Notes: generated by a model not told the origin, from the sequence alone. 5,556 nucleotides of DNA from Gammaproteobacteria bacterium (GCA_026984275.1 JALSSM010000015.1:1-5556), one strand, 5' to 3'; counted from the stretch's first letter, positions 1 through 5,556 are shown. Numbers and translations are program-made.

Positions 1-222
1 GATGAAGAACTCGATCGCCTTGATGCCCATATCAGTGAAGTCCAGCGAGTCATCAAACAACCAGAACCGATCGGACGCAGACTGGATTTTCTAATGCAGG
101 AAATGAATCGTGAAGCGAATACATTAGGATCTAAATCAGCCCATATGGACAGTACCGAAGCTTCAATTGAACTGAAAGTCCTGATCGAACAAATGCGGGA
201 GCAGATCCAGAATATAGAATGA
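1..222 (+). CDS. yicC: YicC family endoribonuclease, C-terminal part (5' end outside window)
   Basis: The frame is open from base 1 and ends at TGA 220-222, giving the last 73 residues. These carry the C-terminal DUF1732 signature of the YicC family: GRRLDFLMQEMNREANTLGS at residues 25-44 of the visible part, then a closing helix ELKVLIEQMREQIQNIE that ends exactly at the stop, as is usual for the family. YicC proteins are known as RNA-cleaving enzymes involved in RNA turnover in E. coli; the N-terminal domain is not visible here. The stop overlaps the gmk start (ATGA, 219-222), so the two genes are probably co-transcribed and translationally coupled. In E. coli yicC lies away from gmk, whereas yicC next to gmk is common elsewhere. 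Family assignment is firm. Confidence 0.93.
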   Translation, partial: DEELDRLDAHISEVQRVIKQPEPIGRRLDFLMQEMNREANTLGSKSAHMDSTEASIELKVLIEQMREQIQNIE

Positions 223-833
223 GTGGTCAACTTTATATTATTTCAGCACCTTCCGGCGCCGGGAAAACCAGCCTGGTCAGTGCACTTGTCAGTGCGTCAC
301 CAGAAATTTCTGTCGCCATTTCTCATACAACCCGCGCGAAAAGACCCGGTGAACATGATGGCGTCAATTACCATTTTGTTGATCAGGCTGAATTTGATCG
401 GATGGTTGCCGCCGATGAATTTCTCGAACATGCCCATGTGTTTGATCATTCCTACGGAACATCCAAAGCAGTTGTTGAGACTCTTTTGAAGACCGGTGCG
501 GATGTCATTCTGGAAATAGACTGGCAAGGTGCACAACAAATCAGGCAACAAAAACCGGACTGTTGCAGTATTTTTATACTGCCACCTTCTCACAATGAAC
601 TGGAACAGCGGCTAAAACGCCGTGGTGAAGACGATAACAGCATCGTCGAACGACGTATGCGCGATGCCGTTGCCGAAATGTCACACTATAAAGATTTTGA
701 CTTTATTGTTGTGAATGATGATTTTCATACGGCTTTGGCCGATCTGCAGTCTATAATTCGGGCTAATCGCCTACGATTAGCAGTACAACAGCTTGAAATA
801 GCACCTTTGCTAAATGATCTATTGGAAAAGTGA
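219..833 (+). CDS. gmk: guanylate kinase
   Basis: Cytosolic guanylate kinase (ATP + GMP to ADP + GDP), essential for GTP, dGTP and (p)ppGpp precursor supply. The protein has 204 residues; E. coli Gmk has 207. The P-loop SAPSGAGKT is at residues 9-17. The GMP-binding region follows: TTR 37-39, R42, G43, E44, Y51, E70 and the YGT motif 79-81. LEIDWQGA at 98-105 is the Walker B-like segment, and the lid with basic residues lies around LKRRGEDD 132-139 and ERRMRDA 144-150. All key residues are present. The ATG at 219 puts the P-loop at the usual distance from the N terminus. There is no well-spaced Shine-Dalgarno (the nearest, GGGAG at 197-201, is about 17 bases away), so translation probably depends on coupling to yicC through the ATGA overlap. 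rpoZ and spoT follow, a classic gammaproteobacterial order. Confidence 0.98.
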   Translation: MSGQLYIISAPSGAGKTSLVSALVSASPEISVAISHTTRAKRPGEHDGVNYHFVDQAEFDRMVAADEFLEHAHVFDHSYGTSKAVVETLLKTGADVILEIDWQGAQQIRQQKPDCCSIFILPPSHNELEQRLKRRGEDDNSIVERRMRDAVAEMSHYKDFDFIVVNDDFHTALADLQSIIRANRLRLAVQQLEIAPLLNDLLEK

Positions 834-850
834 TGATCCTTTGCTAGGAT
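822..850 (+). promoter_or_regulatory. candidate sigma-70 promoter for rpoZ-spoT
   Basis: TTGGAA (822-827) is followed after 17 bases by TAGGAT (845-850), which matches the consensus -10 at the four most conserved positions. TG at 842-843 in TGCTAGGAT makes an extended -10. Transcription would start near 857, leaving a leader of about 36 bases before rpoZ. The -35 lies inside the last codons of gmk. ATCCT (836-840) and AGGAT (846-850) could form a small five-base-pair hairpin across the -10, too weak to be a terminator. A promoter here would let rpoZ-spoT be expressed apart from yicC-gmk. This is a motif match only. Confidence 0.4.
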
Positions 851-881
851 ACTCGGCTGTTTTACAAAGTCAGTCGTATCT

Positions 882-886
882 GAGGA
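882..886 (+). promoter_or_regulatory. ribosome binding site of rpoZ
   Basis: GAGGA ends six bases before the ATG at 893. It is the only well-formed Shine-Dalgarno sequence in the window, and it fixes the rpoZ start. The neighbouring gmk, spoT, yadG and antiporter starts lack a comparable site. Confidence 0.8.
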
Positions 887-892
887 AAACCC

Positions 893-1174
893 ATGGCTCG
901 AGTTACTATAGAAGATTGTTTACCACATGTTGGCAACCGTTTTGATCTTGTTTTGCTGGCCAGTAAGCGTGCACGCCAGATTGCAATGGGTTCTCCAACA
1001 CTGGTTGATGAAGAAAAAGACAAACCCACCGTTATTGCTCTCAGAGAAATTGCAGCCGGGTTAATCGACATGGAAAAAGTTGATGCAATTGATGCAAAAG
1101 AAAAAATGGATGAAGAAATGGCAGAGCTTGGTGAGCTGGCCATACCTGAAGAACAAGGCCCTGCCCCAATTTAA
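893..1174 (+). CDS. rpoZ: DNA-directed RNA polymerase omega subunit
   Basis: Omega subunit, which chaperones the beta' subunit into RNA polymerase and in E. coli contributes to a ppGpp binding site between omega and beta'. The protein has 93 residues; E. coli RpoZ has 91. The N terminus MARVTIEDCL is typical, with MARVT matching the E. coli start. The conserved core is NRFDLVLLASKRARQIAMG (15-33), then DKPTVIALREIAAGL (43-57). The remaining third is an acidic, helix-forming tail rich in Glu, Asp and Lys, which varies in the family. The start is supported by GAGGA six bases upstream. The gene lies 59 bases after gmk and 67 bases before spoT, so it sits directly beside the enzyme that controls the level of its alarmone. 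Confidence 0.98.
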   Translation: MARVTIEDCLPHVGNRFDLVLLASKRARQIAMGSPTLVDEEKDKPTVIALREIAAGLIDMEKVDAIDAKEKMDEEMAELGELAIPEEQGPAPI

Positions 1175-1178
1175 CACC

Positions 1179-1193
1179 GTAAATCAGATTTAC
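1179..1193 (+). repeat. small hairpin in rpoZ-spoT gap
   Basis: GTAAAT (1179-1184) and ATTTAC (1188-1193) are a perfect six-base inverted repeat with a CAG loop, four bases after the rpoZ stop. The stem is AT-rich and no T-run follows (the next bases are AATATCC), so it does not look like an intrinsic terminator. It is the first of two hairpins before spoT. It may have no function. Confidence 0.45.
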
Positions 1194-1205
1194 AATATCC
1201 CCCTC

Positions 1206-1229
1206 TTCCAGAACCACGCTGGTCTGGGG
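1206..1229 (+). promoter_or_regulatory. hairpin in the leader just upstream of spoT
   Basis: CCAGA (1208-1212) pairs with TCTGG (1223-1227), and after a single bulged A (1213) CC (1214-1215) pairs with GG (1221-1222), closing an ACGCT loop. Two G-U pairs (1206 with 1229 and 1207 with 1228) can extend the base. The 3' arm contains the GGGG at 1226-1229, the only G-rich run that could act as a Shine-Dalgarno at a tolerable distance from the spoT ATG at 1242. No T-run follows, so it is not an intrinsic terminator. A role in limiting spoT translation is inference. Confidence 0.4.
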
Positions 1230-1241
1230 TAAGCTAGGATC

Positions 1242-3353
1242 ATGTATGGAATCAATGATCTTTGTAACTTATCCTCCACCTATCTGGAACCCAACCAGGT
1301 AGAAAAAATTCGTGACTCTTTTGAGTATGGTGCTATAGCGCACGAAGGACAAACACGCATGAGTGGTGAGCCGTATATCCAGCATCCGCTGGAGGTCACA
1401 GCCATCCTCGCCAATATGCACATGGATCATGAAACACTGATCGCCGCTATGCTACATGATGTGCTGGAAGACACACCGATCTCAAAAGAAGATCTTACTG
1501 AAAAATTTGGATCGGAAGTTTCCGAGATTGTTGATGGCGTGAGTAAACTGACCCACCTCGAGTTTGAAAGTCAGGCAGCCAAACAGGCAGAGAATTTCCG
1601 CAAAATGATGATGGCAATGTCCAGTGATATTCGAGTCATTCTGGTCAAACTTGCCGACAGAACCCATAACATGCGCACTCTTGGTGCTCTTAATCCCGAA
1701 AAACGTCGTCGTATCGCCAGAGAAACACTTGAAATTTATGCCCCTATCGCGCAACGGTTAGGAATGAACAGCATCCGGCTTGAACTTGAAGAATTAGGCT
1801 TTTCAGCTCTCTATCCAAACCGTTATAAAGTTTTAACGAATGAGGTAAAAAAAGCCAGGGGCAATCGAAAGGAAATTGTCACAAAAAACAGGAACGCGAT
1901 CAAACGACGTTTGCGCCAGGAAAAACTTTCTGGTGATGTCATTGGCCGGGAAAAACATGTTTATAGCCTGTATAAAAAAATGCGAGAAAACCATCTCTCC
2001 TTTTCGGAAGTTTTTGATGTTTATGGCTTTCGCATTATCGTCGATAGCGTCGATATGTGTTATCGCGTCCTCGGTGCTGTTCACAACTTATTTAAACCCG
2101 TGCCAGGTAAATTTAAAGACTATATTGCTATTCCCAAGTCCAATGGTTATCAGTCATTACATACCGTTTTATTCGGCCCACATGGAGTACCCATCGAAGT
2201 CCAGATCCGTACCCGCGAAATGAATGAAGTTGCCGAAGCAGGGATCGCTGCGCACTGGCTCTATAAAACAGGAGGAAGTGCAGCCAATAATGCTCACAAA
2301 CGTGCCCGTGACTGGTTAAAACGAATCCTCGAAATGCAACAGCAGGCGGGTAATTCTGAAGAATTTCTTGAACACGTCAAAGTTGATCTGTTCCCTGATG
2401 AAATCTATGTCTTCACTCCAACGGGTGAAATTCTGGAACTCCCACGAGGCGCAACAGCTGTTGATTTTGCCTATGCAATCCATAGTGATATTGGGGATAG
2501 TTGTGTAACAGCACGGATCAACCGTCGGCTGGCCCCCCTGAAAGCTGAACTGGCAACAGGACAAACAGTAGAAATCGTCACAGCGCCCGGTGCAAAGCCT
2601 AACCCGGCATGGTTAAACTTTGTCGTAACGGCCAAGGCACGCTCTCAGATCCGTCACTTTCTGAAAAACCTGAAAGAAGATGAAGCTAAAGTCCTCGGGC
2701 AGCGAATGCTGAACCGTGAACTGGAACGTTATGAAATCGAGCTTGATCAAATACCGAAACGCAGAATTAATAGCGTCCTCAAAGAATTCGGTTTAAAAAA
2801 AATAGATTCCCTGTTAATTCAGATTGGACTTGGAAACCGCCTTGCCACAATCGTTGCCCAGCACCTGGTTCCAGATGGCTTTAAAGGCATTAGCAAAACA
2901 AGTTCCAGCAGCTCACCACTCATCATCAAGGGAACAGAGGGAATGGTTCTGACATTTCCAAAATGTTGTTACCCTTTACCCGGCGATGACATTCTGGCCT
3001 ATGTCTCTGCCGGGCGGGGAATCGTCATACACCGGAAATCATGTAAAAACCTTGCCGAGTTTCGTAACCATCCTGAGAAATGGGTAGATGTAGAATGGGA
3101 AGACGAGGTTGAAGGTGAATACAAAGCTGAGATCAAAATCGAGAACTCAAACCAACGAGGAGCATTGGCGACTATCGCAACTGCGATCGCAAATCAAAAT
3201 GCAAGTATTGAAGATGTCACCATGTCTGAGGACGATGGAAAAACAGTTGGAATCACTTTCGTGATCACCGTACGTGATCGTCATCACCTGGCACAGGTGA
3301 TCAAGGCACTACGGCCATTGAAATCTGTTTCTAAAGTTTATCGTTCTGGCTAA
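1242..3353 (+). CDS. spoT: SpoT, (p)ppGpp 3'-pyrophosphohydrolase / synthetase
   Basis: Cytosolic RelA/SpoT-family enzyme that hydrolyses (p)ppGpp and, in SpoT proteins, has weak synthesis activity. Length is 703 residues versus 702 in E. coli, and numbering is collinear through the catalytic half. Hydrolase (HD) domain, about 25-200: H48, HD at 72-73, ED at 76-77 and LADRTHNMRTL 137-147. Synthetase domain, about 230-345: GREKH 235-239, D259, KFKD 290-293 (the basic RxKD class, not the acidic ExDD of RelA), NGYQSLHT 301-308 and E319 in EVQIRT. Then come TGS (about 386-447), a helical region, a zinc-finger-like conserved-Cys domain (C575, C576, H597, C601) and ACT (about 627-703). The ATG at 1242 gives MYG, matching the E. 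coli MYL start, but the AGGA at 1236-1239 is only two bases away, so the ribosome site is poor. The stop overlaps the convergent yadH stop. Both catalytic sites look intact. Confidence 0.98.
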   Translation: MYGINDLCNLSSTYLEPNQVEKIRDSFEYGAIAHEGQTRMSGEPYIQHPLEVTAILANMHMDHETLIAAMLHDVLEDTPISKEDLTEKFGSEVSEIVDGVSKLTHLEFESQAAKQAENFRKMMMAMSSDIRVILVKLADRTHNMRTLGALNPEKRRRIARETLEIYAPIAQRLGMNSIRLELEELGFSALYPNRYKVLTNEVKKARGNRKEIVTKNRNAIKRRLRQEKLSGDVIGREKHVYSLYKKMRENHLSFSEVFDVYGFRIIVDSVDMCYRVLGAVHNLFKPVPGKFKDYIAIPKSNGYQSLHTVLFGPHGVPIEVQIRTREMNEVAEAGIAAHWLYKTGGSAANNAHKRARDWLKRILEMQQQAGNSEEFLEHVKVDLFPDEIYVFTPTGEILELPRGATAVDFAYAIHSDIGDSCVTARINRRLAPLKAELATGQTVEIVTAPGAKPNPAWLNFVVTAKARSQIRHFLKNLKEDEAKVLGQRMLNRELERYEIELDQIPKRRINSVLKEFGLKKIDSLLIQIGLGNRLATIVAQHLVPDGFKGISKTSSSSSPLIIKGTEGMVLTFPKCCYPLPGDDILAYVSAGRGIVIHRKSCKNLAEFRNHPEKWVDVEWEDEVEGEYKAEIKIENSNQRGALATIATAIANQNASIEDVTMSEDDGKTVGITFVITVRDRHHLAQVIKALRPLKSVSKVYRSG
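3283..3301. repeat. perfect hairpin near the 3' end of spoT
   Basis: ATCACCTG (3283-3290) and CAGGTGAT (3294-3301) form a perfect eight-base stem with a GCA loop, about 50 bases before the spoT stop. Just upstream are two further palindromes, GTGATCAC (3261-3268) and CGTACG (3269-3274). The symmetrical stem would form in RNA from either strand, so both the spoT transcript and a yadH read-through transcript would carry it. No T-run follows on either side, so it is not a standard terminator. Codon constraint or chance could explain it: one such stem in about 5.5 kb is not surprising. Confidence 0.4.
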
Positions 3354-4114
3354 TTCTTGATCCCGGCACCTTTATTTAGCACCCACATGGCAGTCCAGAC
3401 CAATACAATGATAAAAGTGATAATGACAATATAGGCCGTTATTATTCCAATATCTGACTCACCCAGTATCCCGTAACGGAAAGCATTGACCATATACAAA
3501 ACCGGATTAAAAAGAGATAACTGCCTCCAGAAATCTGGAAGCAAATCAATAGAATAAAAAACACCACCAAGATAAGTCAGTGGCGTAAGAATAAATACCG
3601 GAACGATAGAAATATCATCAAAACTTTTTGCGAAAGCACCGTTGATCAAGCCGCCAAGTGAAAACAAAATTGAGGTCAGTAAAACTGTCAGGATCGTGAT
3701 CATCACTGAATGGAGATGTAATCTGGTAAAAAATAATGCAACGCAGGTCACGACGGCTCCAACCATCAACCCTCGGCTTACACCGCCTGTAATATAACCA
3801 GCCAGAATCACCCAGTTTGGAACCGGTGCCACCAGCATTTCCTCAAGGTGTTTTTGAAACTTTGAGCTGTAAAAAGAAGACACAACATTGGAATAAGAAT
3901 TGGTGATCACAGACATCATGATGATTCCGGGTGCGATGTACTGCATATAAGTGAAACCACCCATTTCTCCGATCCGTGAACCGATCAGATTGCCAAAGAT
4001 CACAAAATACAGCGTCATCGTCACAGCGGGAGGAAGGATTGTCTGTGGCCAGATCCGCACAAAACGCGACACTTCTTTATAAACGATGGTTTTATAAGCA
4101 ACCCAGTATTTCAT
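3350..4114 (-). CDS. yadH: ABC-2 type transport permease, YadH family
   Basis: Inner-membrane permease of a two-component ABC-2 exporter; substrate unknown. The 254-residue protein follows E. coli YadH (256) almost throughout: RFVRIWPQTILPP (17-29), TLYFVIFGNLIGSRIG (34-49), APGIIMMSVITN (61-72), LEEMLVAPVP (90-99), FAKSFDDIS (161-169) and the ABC-2 signature LTPLTYLGGVFYS (176-188) through NPVLYMVNAFRYG (203-215). About six hydrophobic segments are visible, roughly 25-46, 57-78, 103-130, 136-160, 168-190 and 222-246. The ATG at 4114 lies one base after the yadG stop (TGA-G-ATG on the minus strand), implying translational coupling. The upstream purine stretch inside yadG (GGAAAAAG) is a weak ribosome site. 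The TAG stop overlaps the convergent spoT stop. The family resembles DrrB- and NodJ-type exporters, so drug or polysaccharide export is possible, but the sequence does not say. Confidence 0.93.
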   Translation of the reverse strand: MKYWVAYKTIVYKEVSRFVRIWPQTILPPAVTMTLYFVIFGNLIGSRIGEMGGFTYMQYIAPGIIMMSVITNSYSNVVSSFYSSKFQKHLEEMLVAPVPNWVILAGYITGGVSRGLMVGAVVTCVALFFTRLHLHSVMITILTVLLTSILFSLGGLINGAFAKSFDDISIVPVFILTPLTYLGGVFYSIDLLPDFWRQLSLFNPVLYMVNAFRYGILGESDIGIITAYIVIITFIIVLVWTAMWVLNKGAGIKN

Positions 4115-4115
4115 C

Positions 4116-5027
4116 TCATTCTTTTTCCAACAGGCGGAGAAATAATTCTTCCAGACGATTAGATTTATTTCGCATACTGATGACCTGAATCCCCTGATCG
4201 GTCAATCGTGAAAACAGATCATTGATCGAATGTTGTTTTTCTATGTCCACTTCCAGGGTCGTGCTATCAAGTTGCTTGATCGTGAAACCTTCGATAACAG
4301 GGTTCTCTGTAATGGGTGAAACCAGATCGAGAATAAAAGTTTCAACATGTAGCTGTGCTAATAAGGATTTCATCGATGAATTCTGAATAATCTCCCCATG
4401 ATCAATGATCGCAATATTACGACAAAGACTTTCCGCTTCTTCAAGGTAATGAGTCGTCAAAATAATCGTAATTCCCTGGCTGTTGATCTCACGCAAAAAA
4501 TCCCACATGGATCGTCTTAATTCGATATCAACACCCGCTGTTGGTTCATCAAGGATCAACAGTCTGGGCTGATGGATCAGTGCTCGTGCAATCATCAGGC
4601 GACGTTTCATGCCACCGGACAGTGTTCTTGAAGCATCATGGCGTTTATCCCAGAGGCCCAGTTGTTTCAGGTATTTTTCTGCACGCTGCTTTGCCTGTGA
4701 TCGTTCGATGCCATAATAGCCTCCCTGATTTACAACAATTTGCTCAGGCGTTTCAAACTGGGAAAAATTGATCTCCTGCGGGACCAGACCAATAAAGGAT
4801 TTTGCTGTTTCAATTTCCTGATCAATATCGACACCAAATACTTTTACAGTGCCTTCTGTCTTGTTGACCAAAGAAGAAATAATCCCAATTGTCGTCGACT
4901 TGCCCGCACCATTGGGACCCAGTAATGCAAAGAAGTCTCCTTCATTAACACTCAGGTCAATTCCCTTTAGTGCTTCAAAGCCATTCTTATAGATTTTTCT
5001 TAAATTGCTTATTTCGAGTGCTTTCAT
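4116..5027 (-). CDS. yadG: ABC transporter ATP-binding protein, YadG family
   Basis: Cytoplasmic ATPase that powers the YadH permease. It has 303 residues; E. coli YadG has 308. All nucleotide-binding motifs are intact: Walker A GPNGAGKST (37-45), Q-loop Q84 in LVPQE, signature LSGGM (136-140), Walker B LLILDEP (156-162), D-loop around GVD (165-167) and H-loop TTHYLEEAE (191-199). Long stretches such as TIGIISSLVNKT (46-57) and AGVDIELRRSMW (164-175) match E. coli YadG, as does the C-terminal domain ending QVISMRNKSNRLEELF (281-296). The ATG at 5027 gives the usual distance to Walker A and matches the family N terminus, but no Shine-Dalgarno precedes it (GCTTATTC directly before ATG). yadH follows after one base. 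The gene is divergent from the antiporter at 5100. Transported substrate is not known. Confidence 0.95.
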   Translation of the reverse strand: MKALEISNLRKIYKNGFEALKGIDLSVNEGDFFALLGPNGAGKSTTIGIISSLVNKTEGTVKVFGVDIDQEIETAKSFIGLVPQEINFSQFETPEQIVVNQGGYYGIERSQAKQRAEKYLKQLGLWDKRHDASRTLSGGMKRRLMIARALIHQPRLLILDEPTAGVDIELRRSMWDFLREINSQGITIILTTHYLEEAESLCRNIAIIDHGEIIQNSSMKSLLAQLHVETFILDLVSPITENPVIEGFTIKQLDSTTLEVDIEKQHSINDLFSRLTDQGIQVISMRNKSNRLEELFLRLLEKE

Positions 5028-5099
5028 GAATAAGCAATTGTACTATATGATGTCTTATTACTCGCCCCATAATGAAACGATAATAAACAAGAATAATTC
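5028..5099. promoter_or_regulatory. divergent intergenic region between yadG and antiporter gene
   Basis: These 72 bases are AT-rich apart from CTCGCCCC (5061-5068) and must hold the start signals for both directions. Leftward, TATAGT (5047-5042 on the minus strand) is a good -10 match without a convincing -35, and it would start RNA about seven bases before yadG. Rightward, GATAAT (5079-5084) is a good -10 with a poor -35 (TTATTA, 5055-5060, 18-base spacing), starting about nine bases before the antiporter ATG. TTATTA (5055-5060) and TAATAA (5081-5086) are an inverted repeat separated by 20 bases. GAATAATTC (5091-5099) is a small palindrome directly before the antiporter ATG. These are weak motif matches. 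Confidence 0.35.
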
Positions 5100-5556
5100 A
5101 TGGAACATCATCTCAGCCTGATTCTGATCCTTCTCGCCATTCTCGGCATCAGCATGCAATGGCTCGCCTGGCGATTCAAAGTACCAGCGATCATTTTATT
5201 AACCATTGCCGGGTTATTAGTCGGGCCCGTTTTTGGCATCATTCATCCTGCCGAGGATTTTGGTAATCTGTTTCACCCCATCATCCAGTTAGGCGTCGCC
5301 ATTATTCTTTTTGAAGGTGGGCTGAATCTACGCCTGCATGAACTAAAAGAAGCCGCCTCCGGTGTTAAACGCATGGTGACGGTTGGAGTCCTGCTCAGCT
5401 GGACTCTTGGTAGTCTGGGCGCACACTATATAGGCAACCTGTCATGGCCTGTTGCCCTGATCTTTGGCGCGATCATAGTGGTTACTGGCCCCACGGTCAT
5501 TATTCCATTATTACGACAGGCAAGACTCAAACGCAGCACAGCCTCGCTGTTAAAGT
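5100..5556 (+). CDS. cation (sodium):proton antiporter, N-terminal part (3' end outside window)
   Basis: Start of a membrane antiporter of the monovalent cation:proton antiporter superfamily (Na_H_Exchanger fold); 152 codons are visible and the frame stays open to the window edge. The ATG at 5100 is preceded in frame by TAA at 5094-5096, so this is the first possible start; no clear Shine-Dalgarno is seen. Hydrophobic segments lie roughly at 5-25, 29-48, 60-76, 91-112 and 117-137. Recognisable motifs are FKVPAIILLTIAGLLVGP (26-43), LGVAIILFEGGLNLRLHEL (64-82) and VVTGPTVIIPLLRQARL (127-143). The FEGGLNL segment is characteristic of CPA1/CPA2 exchangers. The usual Asp-containing TDP motif of NhaP/NHE-type CPA1 proteins is here TGPT, as in a subgroup annotated as sodium:proton antiporters. 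Ion specificity, and any C-terminal TrkA-like regulatory domain, cannot be judged from this part. Confidence 0.85.
   Translation, partial: MEHHLSLILILLAILGISMQWLAWRFKVPAIILLTIAGLLVGPVFGIIHPAEDFGNLFHPIIQLGVAIILFEGGLNLRLHELKEAASGVKRMVTVGVLLSWTLGSLGAHYIGNLSWPVALIFGAIIVVTGPTVIIPLLRQARLKRSTASLLK

Noticed and set aside
836..850. ATCCT-TTGCT-AGGAT as a terminator after gmk.
   Set aside because: The stem is only five base pairs, is not GC-rich and has no T-run after it. It overlaps a better promoter reading.
862..1143. Minus-strand open frame opposite rpoZ.
   Set aside because: It is antisense to a clear rpoZ, is Ser-rich low-complexity and has no recognisable domain. It is a shadow frame.
1233..1240. 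GCTAGGAT repeats the candidate rpoZ -10 (843-850) just before spoT, suggesting a second promoter.
   Set aside because: The matching -35 position (1212-1217, AACCAC) is poor, and the start point would fall near 1247, inside spoT and after its ATG. An eight-base repeat is weak evidence by itself.
1876..2223. Plus-strand 115-codon open frame inside spoT in another frame.
   Set aside because: It lies wholly within the conserved SpoT synthetase domain, has no ribosome site and resembles no known family.
3366..3388. Possible terminator just past the spoT stop (GGCACC ... AGCACC).
   Set aside because: The similar bases are direct, not inverted, so no stem forms, and the segment is the coding end of yadH.
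3976..4188. Plus-strand open frame across the yadG-yadH junction.
   Set aside because: It is antisense to two well-supported ABC genes and has no ribosome site or recognisable motif.
3350..5027. Possible horizontally acquired island replacing the trmH-recG neighbourhood of E. coli spoT.
   Set aside because: yadGH composition looks like its neighbours, and there is no integrase, tRNA, IS element or direct repeat at the borders. Different order alone is normal between gammaproteobacterial orders.

Overview
The window reads as ordinary chromosome from a gammaproteobacterium of moderate GC (mid-40s percent by eye). The evidence is the gene order yicC-gmk-rpoZ-spoT, a SpoT that lines up with the E. 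coli protein at almost the same numbering (703 versus 702 residues), and an ABC pair very close to E. coli YadG/YadH. In E. coli spoT is followed by trmH and recG; here it faces a convergent yadGH pair, so this is a different lineage. A marine or halophilic Thiotrichales-like genus such as Methylophaga would fit the composition, but that is a guess. I see no insertion sequence, phage gene, tRNA, rRNA, CRISPR array or island boundary.

Layout. Positions 1-222 hold the 3' end of yicC, which overlaps gmk (219-833) by ATGA. A 59-base gap with a candidate extended -10 promoter leads to rpoZ (893-1174). A 67-base gap with two hairpins leads to spoT (1242-3353). These four genes run rightward. On the opposite strand, yadG (ATPase, 5027-4116) and yadH (permease, 4114-3350) form a two-gene operon one base apart. 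The stop codons of yadH and spoT overlap tail to tail. A 72-base AT-rich divergent region (5028-5099) separates yadG from a rightward cation:proton antiporter gene that starts at 5100 and runs off the window. No stretch of 300 bases lacks a gene.

How they work together. The rightward cluster concerns guanine nucleotides and the stringent response. Guanylate kinase makes GDP. The omega subunit forms part of a ppGpp binding site on RNA polymerase in E. coli. SpoT degrades, and may also make, (p)ppGpp. YicC is an RNA-processing protein often found beside gmk. The yadGH exporter and the antiporter have no evident functional tie to that cluster.

I found no convincing undescribed system. The points worth a second look are regulatory: the structured, poorly Shine-Dalgarno-equipped leader of spoT; the convergent spoT/yadH overlap with no intergenic room for a terminator and a hairpin just inside spoT; and the compact divergent region where neither gene has a Shine-Dalgarno sequence.
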